Assembly (NCBI GenBank): GCA_964384335.1
Contig: CAYLKN010000004.1
Coordinates: 18,740 to 82,739, forward strand
Reading direction: 5' to 3'
Length of the DNA: 64,000 nt
Source of the DNA: JAUICS01 sp964384335
GTDB taxonomy: Bacteria > Pseudomonadota > Alphaproteobacteria > Micavibrionales > Micavibrionaceae
Shown here: positions 9,003 through 18,048 of the stretch, piece after piece
Layout of the letters: each line of letters begins with the position of its first letter
Numbering within the stretch: position 1 is the first letter of the stretch
The notes under the pieces: model-generated
What the model was told of the DNA's origin: nothing
Database searches by the model: none
Seen by the model: only the letters and a program-made list of their open reading frames with translations
Made by a program: the position numbers and the translations under genes

Positions 9003-9701
9003 TTAATATCTCTTTCGTGCATAAACCCTGTTGGTCGGGGAAAACCTGTATTTCAAACCAAGACTGACGGAGTGATTCTGGTATTCCACGTCAATATCAT
9101 TGTTTCCTGCGGCTGTCCGGACGTCCGCGTCCTGCGTGGCAAAATATCGGTATTCCGCGCCCAGTGTAAACTGATCCGTCAAATCGTAATCAAGTCCGGC
9201 CATAAGCTGATACGCCAAAACCCAGTCATCATCGCTTAACACCGTTGCCCCAGTGATACCGTAATCGTCATAGGCAACAGATGCGATCCCGAGCCCGCCG
9301 CCGACATAGGGCGTAAAGTTACTGGGGTTTGAATAATCATAATAGCCGTTAACCATAAAGGCGATGGATCTGTTTTCACCCCGGCTTCCCGGCGTGGGAA
9401 AGCCGGATGTATGGACATCTATTTCGTTATGACGGTATGAGACTTCGCCCTCCCCCCGAAAACTTCCGAAATCATATCCGAATCCTCCGAGGGCCACAAA
9501 TCCCGGGTCAAGCTCACTTTCCACGGTGTTGACACCGACTTGAATATCCTGGTCGTTCACATAATTAAAACCGCCTCTGACGAATCCGTAACCGCCTTTT
9601 TTTTCGAATGCTGCTGCTTCCGATACAGACATTCCCAGAACACAGGCGGTCAAGGTAAAACAAAAAGCATTGCGCAAGGGTGACAAATCAAAATTTTTCA
9701 T
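9003..9701 (-). CDS. Outer-membrane beta-barrel protein (OMP_b-brl type)
   Basis: Predicted outer-membrane protein. A signal peptide spans about residues 1-31, ending in SEAAA before FEKKGGYGFV. The rest alternates aromatic and polar residues in strands such as PYVGGGLGIAS and FTLGAEYRYFA, and ends with a strand plus a basic tail, consistent with an eight-stranded OmpA-like barrel. At 232 residues it matches surface-antigen or porin-like barrels; no OmpA peptidoglycan-binding domain is present. A GGAG site precedes the ATG. The gene is monocistronic, with tRNA-Leu on the opposite strand upstream. Ligand and role are unknown. Confidence 0.8.
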   Translation of the reverse strand: MKNFDLSPLRNAFCFTLTACVLGMSVSEAAAFEKKGGYGFVRGGFNYVNDQDIQVGVNTVESELDPGFVALGGFGYDFGSFRGEGEVSYRHNEIDVHTSGFPTPGSRGENRSIAFMVNGYYDYSNPSNFTPYVGGGLGIASVAYDDYGITGATVLSDDDWVLAYQLMAGLDYDLTDQFTLGAEYRYFATQDADVRTAAGNNDIDVEYQNHSVSLGLKYRFSPTNRVYARKRY

Positions 9702-9795
9702 ATCAGGCTCCGGAGTGGAAATAAGGAAAAGATAAATGTGAATAAAAGCTATTAAAATAGTAACGCGGTGGCCTGATATTGAAAAGACAGTGATT

Positions 9796-9807
9796 GTGAA
9801 TATTCAC
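9796..9807. repeat. Perfect 12-base palindrome GTGAATATTCAC
   Basis: A perfect dyad lies in the space between the outer-membrane protein gene (minus strand) and tRNA-Leu (plus strand). It overlaps a possible -10 region (TTGAAA, 16 bases, TATTCA) for tRNA-Leu. It could be an operator, but no cognate regulator is visible and short palindromes arise by chance. Confidence 0.3.
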
Positions 9808-9886
9808 GATATCCACAGACAGGGTCAAAGTTTCTTGCGGAAAACGCCTTGGCAGTGTATTGCATTGAGAATTGATATTGCCTCCC

Positions 9887-9973
9887 GGGCCCGTGGCGGA
9901 ATCGGTAGACGCTGCGGACTTAAAATCCGTTTCCCGCAAGGGAGTGGGGGTTCAAGTCCCCCCGGGCCCACCA
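9887..9973 (+). tRNA. tRNA-Leu (anticodon TAA)
   Basis: The acceptor stem GGGCCCG pairs with CGGGCCC, followed by discriminator A and an encoded CCA at 9971-9973. The anticodon loop CTTAAAA gives anticodon TAA, reading UUA/UUG. A long variable arm (TTTCCCGCAAGGGAG region) marks it as a class II tRNA, and the T stem-loop is GGGGG-TTCAAGT-CCCCC. Total length is 87 bases including CCA. Confidence 0.97.
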
Positions 9974-10008
9974 AAAGTGAGGGGTAAATAACTGTAATCT
10001 TTAATGCG

Positions 10009-10686
10009 TTATCTGCTTTCCCGTGCGCCGAAAATTGCGCTTCCGACCCTGATGTAAGTTGCCCCGGCGGCGATGGCTTTTTCGAAGTCGCCGCTCATCC
10101 CCATACTGAGTTCTTTCAGGCCAAGCCGGCGGGCATGTGAGGCCAGCAGGGCGAAATGCATGCCCGGAGGCTCATCCACAGGCGGAATACACATAAGACC
10201 GGTTATATCCAGGCCCGATCCATTCACGGCATAATCGACCAGTGCATCAAGGTCCGAAATACGCACCCCGGATTTTTGATCCTCGTCACCGGTATTGACC
10301 TGGATAAAGCAGGGAAGCGTTTTGCCCTGTTTCCGCACTTCCTTTGCAACTGCATCCGCAAGTTTCGGCCTGTCAATCGTTTCGATGCAATCGAAAAGGG
10401 CAACGGCGTCCCTGACCTTGTTTGTCTGAAGCGGCCCTATAAGATGAATTCGAAGCTCGGGATACCGGGCTTTCCGGGCGGACCATCTTTCTGTTGCCTC
10501 CTGCACCCGGTTTTCGCCGAACAGCCTGTGCCCGCAGGTAAGGGCAGCGTTTATGCGGTCATCGTTTTGTTTCTTGCTGACGGCCACAAGGTTAATCTCA
10601 TCCGGTTTGCGGTCCCACCGGTTGCATGTCCTTTCGATTTTTTTCCGGATTGCCTCGAAATTGTGATGAACCTGATTATCCTGCAT
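10009..10686 (-). CDS. YggS/PLPBP-family PLP homeostasis protein
   Basis: Single-domain PLP-binding protein with the fold-type III barrel seen in alanine racemase. No enzymatic reaction is established; YggS/PROSC proteins buffer PLP and affect amino-acid metabolism. The PLP lysine is in LVAVSKKQ near residue 38. Other family marks are FGENRVQEA, HLIGPLQTNK, VNTGDEDQKSG and the C-terminal SMGMSGDFEKAIAAGATYIRVGSAIFG. At 225 residues it has the usual length. It follows the aminotransferase gene by 15 bases on the same strand, which places a PLP carrier next to a PLP enzyme. Confidence 0.93.
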   Translation of the reverse strand: MQDNQVHHNFEAIRKKIERTCNRWDRKPDEINLVAVSKKQNDDRINAALTCGHRLFGENRVQEATERWSARKARYPELRIHLIGPLQTNKVRDAVALFDCIETIDRPKLADAVAKEVRKQGKTLPCFIQVNTGDEDQKSGVRISDLDALVDYAVNGSGLDITGLMCIPPVDEPPGMHFALLASHARRLGLKELSMGMSGDFEKAIAAGATYIRVGSAIFGARESR

Positions 10687-10701
10687 GCCGGGAAATGATC
10701 G

Positions 10702-11859
10702 TTACTTCAGGTAGTGCCAGCTTTGCAGACGGCGGCAGGCCTCTTCCATTTCTTCGGAAGAGCCGGCAAACGAAATGCGCATGGTTTTATGTCCGCGTTC
10801 CAGATCAAAATCCTGTCCCGGAGTCATGGCAACTTTAATATCGTCCAGCATTTTGAAGCAGAAATCATTACTGTTATCTGTGAGGTCAGAAATATCCGCG
10901 TAAAGGTAAAATGCGCCTTTCGTTTCGGACAGATTGGAAATTCCCGCTTTCGGCAATTCACGTTTCAGAATTTCAAGATTGTGTTTGTAACGTTTGACGT
11001 AACCGTCGAGTATTTCAGTATGCTCAAAAACTTTAACAGCCATGTGTTGCGCCAGTGTAGGCGGGGCCACGAACATGCTTTCTGCGATCGCTTTTATCCG
11101 CCGCGCCATATCGGGAGGCGTGATGATCCAGCCAAGCCGCCATCCGGTCATGGCAAAGTATTTGGAAAAGCTGTTTACCGCGACTGCCTGGTCGGAAAAC
11201 CGCAGAACACTGTCCACCGACCCTTCAAAAACGACACCGTGATAAAGCTCGTCCGATATAACCCGTATACCCTTTGCCTCGCACCATTCAACAAGTGCCT
11301 TCAACTCTTCCTGTTTCAGGATTGTTCCGGCAGGATTCGAAGGGCTGGCGATTATAAGGCCGTCAATCGGACCTTCCAGTTCCTCCAGCCTTTGAATTGA
11401 AGGCTGGTAATTCTCCTCCTGTGTCGTCGGAATTTCCACGGGCTGTATTCCAAGTGTCTTGAGTATATTGCGGTAAGCGGGATAGCCCGGTGCGGCGAGA
11501 GCCACCCTGTCCCCGGGTTCAAAAACCGTAAGAAACGAAAATAAAAATCCGCCGGATGCGCCGATGGTTACGGTTACTCTCTCGGGTGCGATATCAAGAC
11601 CGTACCGCTCCCTGTACCAGTGGGAAATACGTTCTTTAAGCAGGGGCATTCCGGAGGCCTCCGTATATCCCATCCTGGCATCGGAATCGAGCATCTGTTT
11701 AGCGTGGGCGATAACAGGCCATGGCGCCCCATCCTGCGGCTGGCCCGCTTCCATATGAATGATATCGTCGCCTGCCCGTTCGCGCTCATTTGCGATACGA
11801 AGCAGATCAAGGACACGGAAAACCTCAACGTCTGAGCGGCCGGAAACTTTGTATACCAA
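10702..11859 (-). CDS. PLP-dependent aminotransferase, class I/II
   Basis: Fold-type I aminotransferase of the AspC-like branch. The PLP Schiff-base lysine is in VNSFSKYFAMTGWRLGW, the Asn-Pro loop is ASPSNPAGTIL and the C-terminal substrate arginine is in MRISFAGS. The likely start is TTG at 11859: no ATG exists nearby and a strong AAAGGAG lies seven bases before this TTG. It shares a run of minus-strand genes with YggS and the AmgK-like kinase. Substrate cannot be read from the sequence; a second, distinct aminotransferase lies at 36902. Confidence 0.9.
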   Translation of the reverse strand: MVYKVSGRSDVEVFRVLDLLRIANERERAGDDIIHMEAGQPQDGAPWPVIAHAKQMLDSDARMGYTEASGMPLLKERISHWYRERYGLDIAPERVTVTIGASGGFLFSFLTVFEPGDRVALAAPGYPAYRNILKTLGIQPVEIPTTQEENYQPSIQRLEELEGPIDGLIIASPSNPAGTILKQEELKALVEWCEAKGIRVISDELYHGVVFEGSVDSVLRFSDQAVAVNSFSKYFAMTGWRLGWIITPPDMARRIKAIAESMFVAPPTLAQHMAVKVFEHTEILDGYVKRYKHNLEILKRELPKAGISNLSETKGAFYLYADISDLTDNSNDFCFKMLDDIKVAMTPGQDFDLERGHKTMRISFAGSSEEMEEACRRLQSWHYLK

Positions 11860-11892
11860 TGAAGAACTCCTTTATTCAGTTAAATGCAAGTC

Positions 11893-12945
11893 TTAATCGG
11901 ACGGGAAAAGCCCGTCAATAAGGCGAAGGGAAATCCGGTTGTTTTCGAGAAAGCTTTTAAGCGGATGCAGGGACGGGTTTGCGGAACTCAGCTGTTCAAC
12001 CCATGCCGTCAGCCTTGGCAGATGTTTCACATACCTTGTTTTGCCGTCTATTCGGGCAAGTTTGATGAACAGGCCGATAACCCGGCAATGAAAAAGACAG
12101 GCCAGAAAGGGAAGCCACATTTTAATGCTTTCCTGCTCTTCTTTCGTGAAATGTGCACAATACCTTTCAATCAAAGCTTCGCGCAACACGTCACCGATAT
12201 CCCGCCTGGCATCGTAAAGAATATTGGCAAGATCATAGGCAACAGGTCCGCGGCAAGCGCCCTGAAAGTCAAGGATTCCAATGGCATTTTGCTTAAGAAC
12301 CATAAGGTTCTGCGCGTGGTAATCGCCATGGACGAAACCGTATACGGGATCGGGAAGGGATTGCACGATGTCTTCCCGCAGTTTCTGAAACTGTATGATC
12401 AGGTTTTGACTGTCCAGTCCGTCATCAATGCATTGACAGTACCAGTGAATAAAAGCATCAGTATCCGTGTAAACATGGTCGTCAAAAAAATTACGCAGAC
12501 CAGTGCCTTCCATTTTATTAACGGGGACCAGGGACTCGATTGCGTTTTCATACAAATTTTTTTTAGAAGTCATGTCCGATGCCGCTTCAGAAAGCATCAG
12601 ATCGCCAAAATCCTCAATGATGGCGTAGCCGTTTTTAATGTCATGCGCATATATTTCAGGAACACGAATGCCCTTTTCGCGCATAAGTGCAGCGAGTCTG
12701 ACAAAGTCGGAAAGTTTATGTCCCTTTGACAGACGCGGGTCATCATCGGTGAGTGTATCCAGTAAGACAGCAGTCTCCTGACCTTTGCACAGACGGAGGT
12801 AGTGGCGTGTGCCGCAATCTTCATTCAGCGGTTCCGGCGGAGCCGAATCCAGCCAGCCCGAAGATTTCAGAAAATTTTTTAAGGCCTTATCTCTGGCGGC
12901 GATAGATCCGTTTTCTTCCTTTTCCAGAACTTCCATAACCGTCAT
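11893..12945 (-). CDS. Aminoglycoside-phosphotransferase-fold kinase, AmgK-like
   Basis: Small-molecule kinase of the APH fold, 350 residues from ATG 12945, which has GGAGA upstream and lies just after the previous stop. The Brenner-type catalytic motif is VHGDYHAQNLM (His206, Asp208, Asn213), followed by the metal-binding GILDFQGACRGPVAYDLA (Asp226). This pattern resembles AmgK, the N-acetylmuramate/GlcNAc anomeric kinase of peptidoglycan recycling. In other alphaproteobacteria AmgK usually sits beside tsaE and a MurU nucleotidyltransferase, neither of which is seen next to it here, so the recycling role is an inference. Confidence 0.75.
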   Translation of the reverse strand: MTVMEVLEKEENGSIAARDKALKNFLKSSGWLDSAPPEPLNEDCGTRHYLRLCKGQETAVLLDTLTDDDPRLSKGHKLSDFVRLAALMREKGIRVPEIYAHDIKNGYAIIEDFGDLMLSEAASDMTSKKNLYENAIESLVPVNKMEGTGLRNFFDDHVYTDTDAFIHWYCQCIDDGLDSQNLIIQFQKLREDIVQSLPDPVYGFVHGDYHAQNLMVLKQNAIGILDFQGACRGPVAYDLANILYDARRDIGDVLREALIERYCAHFTKEEQESIKMWLPFLACLFHCRVIGLFIKLARIDGKTRYVKHLPRLTAWVEQLSSANPSLHPLKSFLENNRISLRLIDGLFPSD

Positions 12946-12949
12946 ATTT

Positions 12950-13441
12950 TTAATTATCTCCGGGTTTTTTATTTTTTTCGACCTTGTCGGCAATAAGGCG
13001 CATTGTATTGGCATGTCTTTTTGATGCCGCGGTTTTTTTCAACGGGCGGGATGTTTCCGTTTCATGCCCGAACATGGCGGGCTCCCCGGTTGCAATGGCC
13101 TTAAGCAAGGCAATGCCGAAACCATCATCCTTTTCCTCATCAGGCAGATCGCCAAGCCAGGAAAGATCCTCTTCCGATCCACCTTCGGTTCCTGCCGGTT
13201 TTTTTTCTTTTTTTTGCGCCTCTGCTCTTTTATTTGCCTCTGCCGCTGCCTCTGCGTCCTTTCTCTGAACATGCGATACGGCGTAGCCGATAATACCGCT
13301 CAGATGCGGTTTGGCAAGTTCATGAAGCAGCTTGGGATCCTCATAAGTCCAGGCGATAATCTGCTGTCTGACTTTCAGAATATTGTTGTTATGGAGCTTT
13401 AATGCCTGTCTTATTCTGTTTTCAGCGTATTGTCGAGCCAT
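12950..13441 (-). CDS. Conserved hypothetical protein, charged linker
   Basis: A 163-residue protein of unknown function. The N-terminal 55 residues (ARQYAENRIRQALKL, then QQIIAWTYEDPKLLHELAKPHL) look like a compact helical domain that I have an impression of seeing in other alphaproteobacterial hypotheticals. Residues 60-110 are low complexity, rich in Ala, Glu and Lys, and predicted disordered. The C-terminus is basic. There is no signal peptide or membrane segment. Its stop lies four bases before the kinase start, so the two are probably co-transcribed. Confidence 0.75.
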   Translation of the reverse strand: MARQYAENRIRQALKLHNNNILKVRQQIIAWTYEDPKLLHELAKPHLSGIIGYAVSHVQRKDAEAAAEANKRAEAQKKEKKPAGTEGGSEEDLSWLGDLPDEEKDDGFGIALLKAIATGEPAMFGHETETSRPLKKTAASKRHANTMRLIADKVEKNKKPGDN

Positions 13442-13551
13442 TGTATTATCGCCACTAAGATATAGTTAACAGGATGCCACGAAATCATGGAAAAACAAAA
13501 TATCTTTGATCTTTCTTCCTCTTCAATTTGCGTGTGCCGGAAAGAAATTTT

Positions 13552-14238
13552 TTAATGCCTCGGGAAATTATCATTCTGCGCAGACTGGCTGTGTACCGAA
13601 AGTTCAAGCATTGTCATGAACAATTCCGCCCTTTCCTGGCATGTCCTGGCTTCCAGTAAGGCCTGCTTCTCACACGCATCAAGAGGGCATATCATGGCAA
13701 GTGCGGTAATGAGTTTTTCATTTGGCGTGCTTCTGATCGACTCCCAGCTGCATGACAGGCCGTGTATTTCAAAATATCTTTCAAGAAATCCAAAAAGTTT
13801 TTCCCGGTCAAGGTCCATGCATCTGTCTGTGGAAAGATCATCCAGAAACCCGTTCCACTGCGGCTTCACCAGGCGGTATGATTTTTCGCGGGTCATTTCC
13901 TTTGCAATTTCAAACCGGCACACTCCGGTAAGATTAATAACCACACGGCGGTCCTCGGTTTCAGAGAAAGAGGTTATGCGCCCCGCACATCCGATAGTAA
14001 AATTTTTGGATTGATTTTCGCCGTTTTCATTATCCGATGCGGATTTGTTGGGCTGGACCATGCCGATAAGGCGGCTGTCTTTCAAAGCATCATCAATCAT
14101 TTCCAGATAACGGTCTTCGAAAATATTCAGCGGCAGGTTACCGCCGGGCAGAAGGAGAACGCCGTAGAGAGGGAAAATCGGCAGATTCTCCGGCAGGCGC
14201 TCATGTTTTGTTTCAAAAAATCCTGTTTTTTCGGTCAT
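13552..14238 (-). CDS. LON substrate-binding-domain protein
   Basis: Stand-alone version of the N-terminal substrate-binding domain of Lon protease, without ATPase or protease parts. The signature LPIFPLYGVLLLPGGNLPLNIFE begins near residue 16, followed by DRYLEMIDDAL, GCAGRITSF and VINLTGVCRFEI. ATG 14238 is chosen; a TTG at 14301 would add 21 residues that do not look like the family. It follows the CnoX gene on the same strand. In alphaproteobacteria these two are commonly adjacent, which hints at a shared protein-quality role, but the molecular job is unknown. Confidence 0.88.
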   Translation of the reverse strand: MTEKTGFFETKHERLPENLPIFPLYGVLLLPGGNLPLNIFEDRYLEMIDDALKDSRLIGMVQPNKSASDNENGENQSKNFTIGCAGRITSFSETEDRRVVINLTGVCRFEIAKEMTREKSYRLVKPQWNGFLDDLSTDRCMDLDREKLFGFLERYFEIHGLSCSWESIRSTPNEKLITALAMICPLDACEKQALLEARTCQERAELFMTMLELSVHSQSAQNDNFPRH

Positions 14239-14304
14239 AAGCAGTTTGTTCACCGCATCTGTTTTGATTTTTTTTAAGTACCGAAAATAAACTAAGTCCA
14301 AAAT

Positions 14305-15279
14305 CTATGAGAACAATATCCCGGACAGTTTTCTTCGTCCTGCAAGCGTTGCAGGATCGCTGTGCCCAAGGGCGTCAAAAAACTTTAAAAGCTGATCTCT
14401 GGCTTTGCCGTCCTCCCAATCCCTGTTTTTCCGGATGATTTCCAATAACGTATCTATGGCGTTTTCCGTTTTTCCATCTGCAAACAGGGCGCATGCGTAA
14501 TCATAAGATATCTGTGGATCATCCGGGTTTTCCGCCAGGGCTTTCTCAAACTTGTGCACCGGGGTGTCCGGTTTTTGGCCGGCAAGTTCAACGGCGACTC
14601 TGGCCTCCCCAAACGCGGCGGATTTTTTGATTTCTTCAGGTGCATTTTCAAGAAAGTGTTCCGCCTGGCCTACCTGGCCCGCGGCGAGAAAGGTTCTGAC
14701 TATCCCGGCGAAGGCCTTTGCGTTTGTTTCATCATGCTGAAGAACGGCGGCATAAATCTTTTGGGCCTCCTGCAGTTTTTTGTCCGCAAGAAGGGCGGCC
14801 GCCTGGCTCAGGGCCTCTTCAATGTCAATTCCGCCCGGCTGGTTTTGCCGCGCCATCTGGATAATGTTACGGACAAAGGTTTTGATTTCGCCCGGCGTTT
14901 TGTTCCCCTGAAACCCGTCAACTGGCTGCCCCTGAAAAAAGGCATATACGGTGGGCAGGGACTGTATGCGCATCGCCGTGGCCAGCTGCTGGTTTTCATC
15001 CGCATTGACCTTGGCCATTTTGACTTTTCCGCCCGCGGAGCGCACGGCCTCCTCAAGAACGGGTCCCAGAGATTTGCACGGGCCGCACCACGGCGCCCAG
15101 AAATCAACGATTACCGGTGTCTCCATCGAGGCTTTCATTACTTTTTCCTCAAAATCCGCAGTGCCGACATCAAAAACCAGAGCCTTCGTACCGGGTGTTT
15201 CCGGATTTCTGGGGCCGGTGGCCGATTCCTGCTCTGCCGCCTGTCCCTTCTGCCGTGATTGTCCTAAACCGAATAGCAT
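14305..15279 (-). CDS. cnoX: Thioredoxin-TPR co-chaperone, CnoX/YbbN family
   Basis: An N-terminal thioredoxin domain (about residues 35-140) has the full active site WCGPC, unlike E. coli CnoX, where the first cysteine is lost. A C-terminal tetratricopeptide-like region (about 155-300, repeats such as AQKIYAAVLQHDETNAKAFAG) follows. Family members hold unfolded proteins during oxidative stress and pass them to DnaK or GroEL. The intact CxxC suggests this one may also act as an oxidoreductase. The ATG is preceded by GAGGA. The gene heads the operon with the LON-domain gene. Confidence 0.88.
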   Translation of the reverse strand: MLFGLGQSRQKGQAAEQESATGPRNPETPGTKALVFDVGTADFEEKVMKASMETPVIVDFWAPWCGPCKSLGPVLEEAVRSAGGKVKMAKVNADENQQLATAMRIQSLPTVYAFFQGQPVDGFQGNKTPGEIKTFVRNIIQMARQNQPGGIDIEEALSQAAALLADKKLQEAQKIYAAVLQHDETNAKAFAGIVRTFLAAGQVGQAEHFLENAPEEIKKSAAFGEARVAVELAGQKPDTPVHKFEKALAENPDDPQISYDYACALFADGKTENAIDTLLEIIRKNRDWEDGKARDQLLKFFDALGHSDPATLAGRRKLSGILFS

Positions 15280-15304
15280 ATTTGTCCTCTATAATTGTTC
15301 AGTG

Positions 15305-15886
15305 TTATGCATTGCCATGATCTTCAAAATCTATGATGTGTGGCGTATGTCCGCAAAAGTCAATAAATTTGAGAAGGTCGTCCGGCGAAAGTCCGACAGT
15401 CATCCTGTTATCAAGAGGATGATAATTCACCTGTTTCTTTTGCATCATGGCCTTGTCCAGTATGAGTCGCACATGCCGGTCCGGATCGTTTATGATCGAA
15501 AAAGGGCAGACCGAGCCGGGCCGGACGCCCAGAAATTCGAAAAGCCGTTCCGCGGAGCCGAAAGACAGGCGGTCCGATTCGATCTCTGCCTGCAAAGCCT
15601 TTAAATCAACGGTGGTTTCGTTGAGCGCAACCACCAGGAAGTTTTTCTTCTTCTTATCACGCAGATACAGGTTTCGGCAATGCGCGCCGGGAATGTCCTT
15701 TTCAATCAGCTCGCTTTCCTTGACAGTGAAAACCGCCGGATGATGGTGAACGGTGTATGCAATTTCAAGTTTGTCAAGAACGCGGAACAGATCATCCGGT
15801 TTTGTTGGAAGGTCAAAAACCGGATCGTCGTTTCCGGGATTGTTTGTCTGCTGATTTGCCTGCCCGGTCATATCTTTTACCCGCAT
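15305..15886 (-). CDS. ProX/YbaK-type aminoacyl-tRNA deacylase
   Basis: Trans-editing protein of the bacterial ProRS INS superfamily; the ProXp-ala (PrdX) branch clears Ala-tRNA(Pro). The features seen are YTVHHHPAVFTVKESE, the catalytic-region lysine context LRDKKKKNFLVVAL, and FLGVRPGSVCPF followed by VNYHPLDNRMTVGLSPDDLLKF. The first 20 or so residues are a polar, Asn/Gln-rich lead that may not be translated; ATG 15871 is an alternative start. It lies upstream of cnoX on the same strand with 25 bases between, so they could be co-transcribed. Confidence 0.87.
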   Translation of the reverse strand: MRVKDMTGQANQQTNNPGNDDPVFDLPTKPDDLFRVLDKLEIAYTVHHHPAVFTVKESELIEKDIPGAHCRNLYLRDKKKKNFLVVALNETTVDLKALQAEIESDRLSFGSAERLFEFLGVRPGSVCPFSIINDPDRHVRLILDKAMMQKKQVNYHPLDNRMTVGLSPDDLLKFIDFCGHTPHIIDFEDHGNA

Positions 15887-16366
15887 CGTGTTCTTAAATT
15901 TGTCTTATAGTAATGCCCCCGTGTTAAAATATCAATGAGCAAAATATGGAAATTTTCAAAGTGCTGCCGGGTTTTGTTAAGGAATTGGTAACGCTTTGAC
16001 GTTATGCTCATTCTAAAGAGTAAGGTGAAAGAATTAAATGACCACGTCAGGTCCACATATGTATCGTTTGGATCCTTTGCACGGGGTAGGTGTAAATGTG
16101 AAGGAGTGCATAATTCCTTTGAATTACTGTTGTACTCCTAATCTGCCTAGAGCATCTGATATTTTTAGAGAAATGGTAAAAATCTATCCAACAAATGGGG
16201 GTGGTAGTGTCCCCAATGGCCCAAGCTTTTAAATTCATCAGTTGGAAAATTTCCAGTAAAGCATATCAGAACTATTTCCCATCCAAATCAATGAATGCCC
16301 ATGGAATATGGATTATCACTTTTGTTAGAAGATTGTTTTGCCGTTATTTTATGATAGCGTTTTATC
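15887..16366. other. 480-base region without a convincing gene
   Basis: AT-rich spacer between the ProX gene and a small orphan gene. It contains a 64-codon frame at 16038-16232 preceded by AAGGTG, which encodes a Cys/Pro-containing peptide that I do not recognise; both strands are open here, so coding is unproven. No tRNA, insertion-sequence end or clear terminator was seen. Confidence 0.4.
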
Positions 16367-16648
16367 ATGAACATAGAACTTGCAAAACTTCCAAACGGAG
16401 ATCTGGCAATTGTTTGTGATACGGAGTTCGAAAAACCCGTGCGCCGTGTTGAATATTACCGGGATCAAAGATTGTTTATGCTGATTTACGACGATCCGGA
16501 CCATGAAGGGGATCTTCTCGAGCATGAAATTTCAGAGGAATCCGCACAAATCGTTAAGAACAGTGCCAATGATATCGTTATTTTCGAGGCCCCCGACCCA
16601 AGCAATCCCAAACATTACAAAGTTCCTCTTATCCAGATAGGGATATAA
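16367..16648 (+). CDS. Small hypothetical protein, acidic
   Basis: A 93-residue protein that I do not recognise. It starts MNIELAKLPNGDLA and is rich in acidic residues and short beta-like stretches (RRVEYYRDQRLFMLIYDD; NDIVIFEAPDPS), suggesting a small soluble beta domain. There is no signal peptide or membrane segment. The codon pattern resembles neighbouring genes, supporting real coding. It lies alone between a spacer and tRNA-Gly. Confidence 0.6.
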   Translation: MNIELAKLPNGDLAIVCDTEFEKPVRRVEYYRDQRLFMLIYDDPDHEGDLLEHEISEESAQIVKNSANDIVIFEAPDPSNPKHYKVPLIQIGI

Positions 16649-16756
16649 TGGTCAAGTGAGGGAACAAAATACTTGAAAAATAATTGCCTGTGCATTACTA
16701 AGAATGTTGCTTTTTTATGTACAGGTTATAAGATCATAGTTAATTCTGTCCTGTCG

Positions 16757-16830
16757 CGAGTGTAGCTCAGGGGTAGAGCGTCACCTTGCCAAGGTGAAAG
16801 TCGAGGGTTCGAATCCCTTCACTCGCTCCA
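16757..16830 (+). tRNA. tRNA-Gly (anticodon GCC)
   Basis: The acceptor stem GCGAGTG pairs with CACTCGC, followed by discriminator T and an encoded CCA. The D arm is TAGCTCAGGGGTAGAGC, the anticodon stem-loop TCACC-TTGCCAA-GGTGA gives GCC, and the T arm is GAGGG-TTCGAAT-CCCTT. Total 74 bases including CCA. Confidence 0.98.
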
Positions 16831-17067
16831 TTATCATAAAAAACAAATATCTTTGGTTGTATTTTTAATATCAAGTAGTGCTTAAGTTGTTTATGCCCTG
16901 TCCTAAAGTATTTATCCTGAATAATAGGTCTGGAAAGTATTTTTGTTTTTAAATTTGTAAGCGATTATTTGTTTACTTTATATTAATATTTTGAAACGTA
17001 TAGTGAGAATTACGCTGCATAGCAATAAATGAAGGGTCACACACTTACATAGTCGTTCTGGTTAATT

Positions 17068-18015
17068 ATGGTTTCGAACACGATTACAGCTTTAAATCCT
17101 CTGCAAGGTCTCTCTGAGACAAGGGATAAGAGAAATTCAAAAGGCGAAAACGCCAGCGCCTCCGTTGCTTCAGGGTCAGGTTTCCCCGTTCCGTTTGCAT
17201 TATTTATAGGACCCCAGCGCGCGGGCACATCATGGGTTGATAAATATTTGCGCGCACGGGGCGATATCTGTCTTCCACACTCTGTTAAGGAAATTTACTT
17301 CTTTGACCGCTACTACAACAAAGGTCCGAAGTTCTACAGGTCCCACTTCAGCATAAAGCCGGATCACAGAATTGCTTCGGAAATCACCACAAAGTCTTTT
17401 GCGGATCCGCTCAGCCCGAAACGTATTTTTCAGTTTTTCGGTAAAAATGTTTCTCTGATCTGTCCACTGCGTGAGCCTGTAAGGCGGTCCTTTTCTCTTT
17501 ACCTGCACTACAGGCAATATGGCATGGTGAAGGGAGATCTGCGGGAGGCGGTTCGGCAAAGGCCGGACATTATTGAAACAAGCCGCTATGCGGAGCATCT
17601 GGAAAGATGGTTTGATGTTTTCGGGCAGGATCAGATTTCAATATGTTTTCAGGAAGAGCTTGAAAAAGATCAGGATGAATATGGACGTAAAATCTGTAAC
17701 GCTTTAAACATTCCGTTTAATATGCCTTCAAAGTTCAATCTCGGCCGTCAGAATTATGCCACCCGGGCCCCATCCTACCATCTTGCGAAATACGGACTTA
17801 TGGGTGCGGAATGGCTGCGTGAAAAAAACCTTTACAGTGTTGTTAATATGGCCAAAAAACTTGGTCTGAAGAAATTGTTCTTTGGATCGGAAAAGGTTGA
17901 AAACGGAAAAGCAACGATGACCGATCAGGACGCAGATTTACTCAATAACGCCCTGCAGGGGGAAAAAGAGAAGCTTCAGGATATTCTGGGCCGGGATATC
18001 CCGTTTTGGAAATAA
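17068..18015 (+). CDS. PAPS-dependent sulfotransferase domain protein
   Basis: A 315-residue sulfotransferase of the Golgi/heparan-sulfate-like branch. The 5'-phosphosulfate-binding loop is GPQRAGTSW (residues 48-56) and the 3'-phosphate-binding motif is REPVRRSFSLYLHYR near 130-150. Such bacterial enzymes transfer sulfate from PAPS to carbohydrates, lipids or small molecules. The first 40 residues are a polar leader rich in Ser, Asn and Gly with no hydrophobic core. It is preceded by an AT-rich 237-base spacer after tRNA-Gly and converges on exonuclease III. It could modify the polysaccharide whose genes lie at 51-56 kb, but this is conjecture. Confidence 0.83.
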   Translation: MVSNTITALNPLQGLSETRDKRNSKGENASASVASGSGFPVPFALFIGPQRAGTSWVDKYLRARGDICLPHSVKEIYFFDRYYNKGPKFYRSHFSIKPDHRIASEITTKSFADPLSPKRIFQFFGKNVSLICPLREPVRRSFSLYLHYRQYGMVKGDLREAVRQRPDIIETSRYAEHLERWFDVFGQDQISICFQEELEKDQDEYGRKICNALNIPFNMPSKFNLGRQNYATRAPSYHLAKYGLMGAEWLREKNLYSVVNMAKKLGLKKLFFGSEKVENGKATMTDQDADLLNNALQGEKEKLQDILGRDIPFWK

Positions 18016-18048
18016 AATTGTTGAAATAAACCCTTTTTCCTGCACTCT

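Noticed and set aside
11884..12729. 281-codon plus-strand frame over the AmgK-like kinase
   Set aside because: The opposite strand has the clear HGDYHAQN kinase motif; this frame has no recognisable domain.
16038..16232. 64-codon frame after the ProX gene
   Set aside because: It has an AAGGTG upstream, but the opposite strand is equally open and the peptide is not recognisable; not called as a gene.
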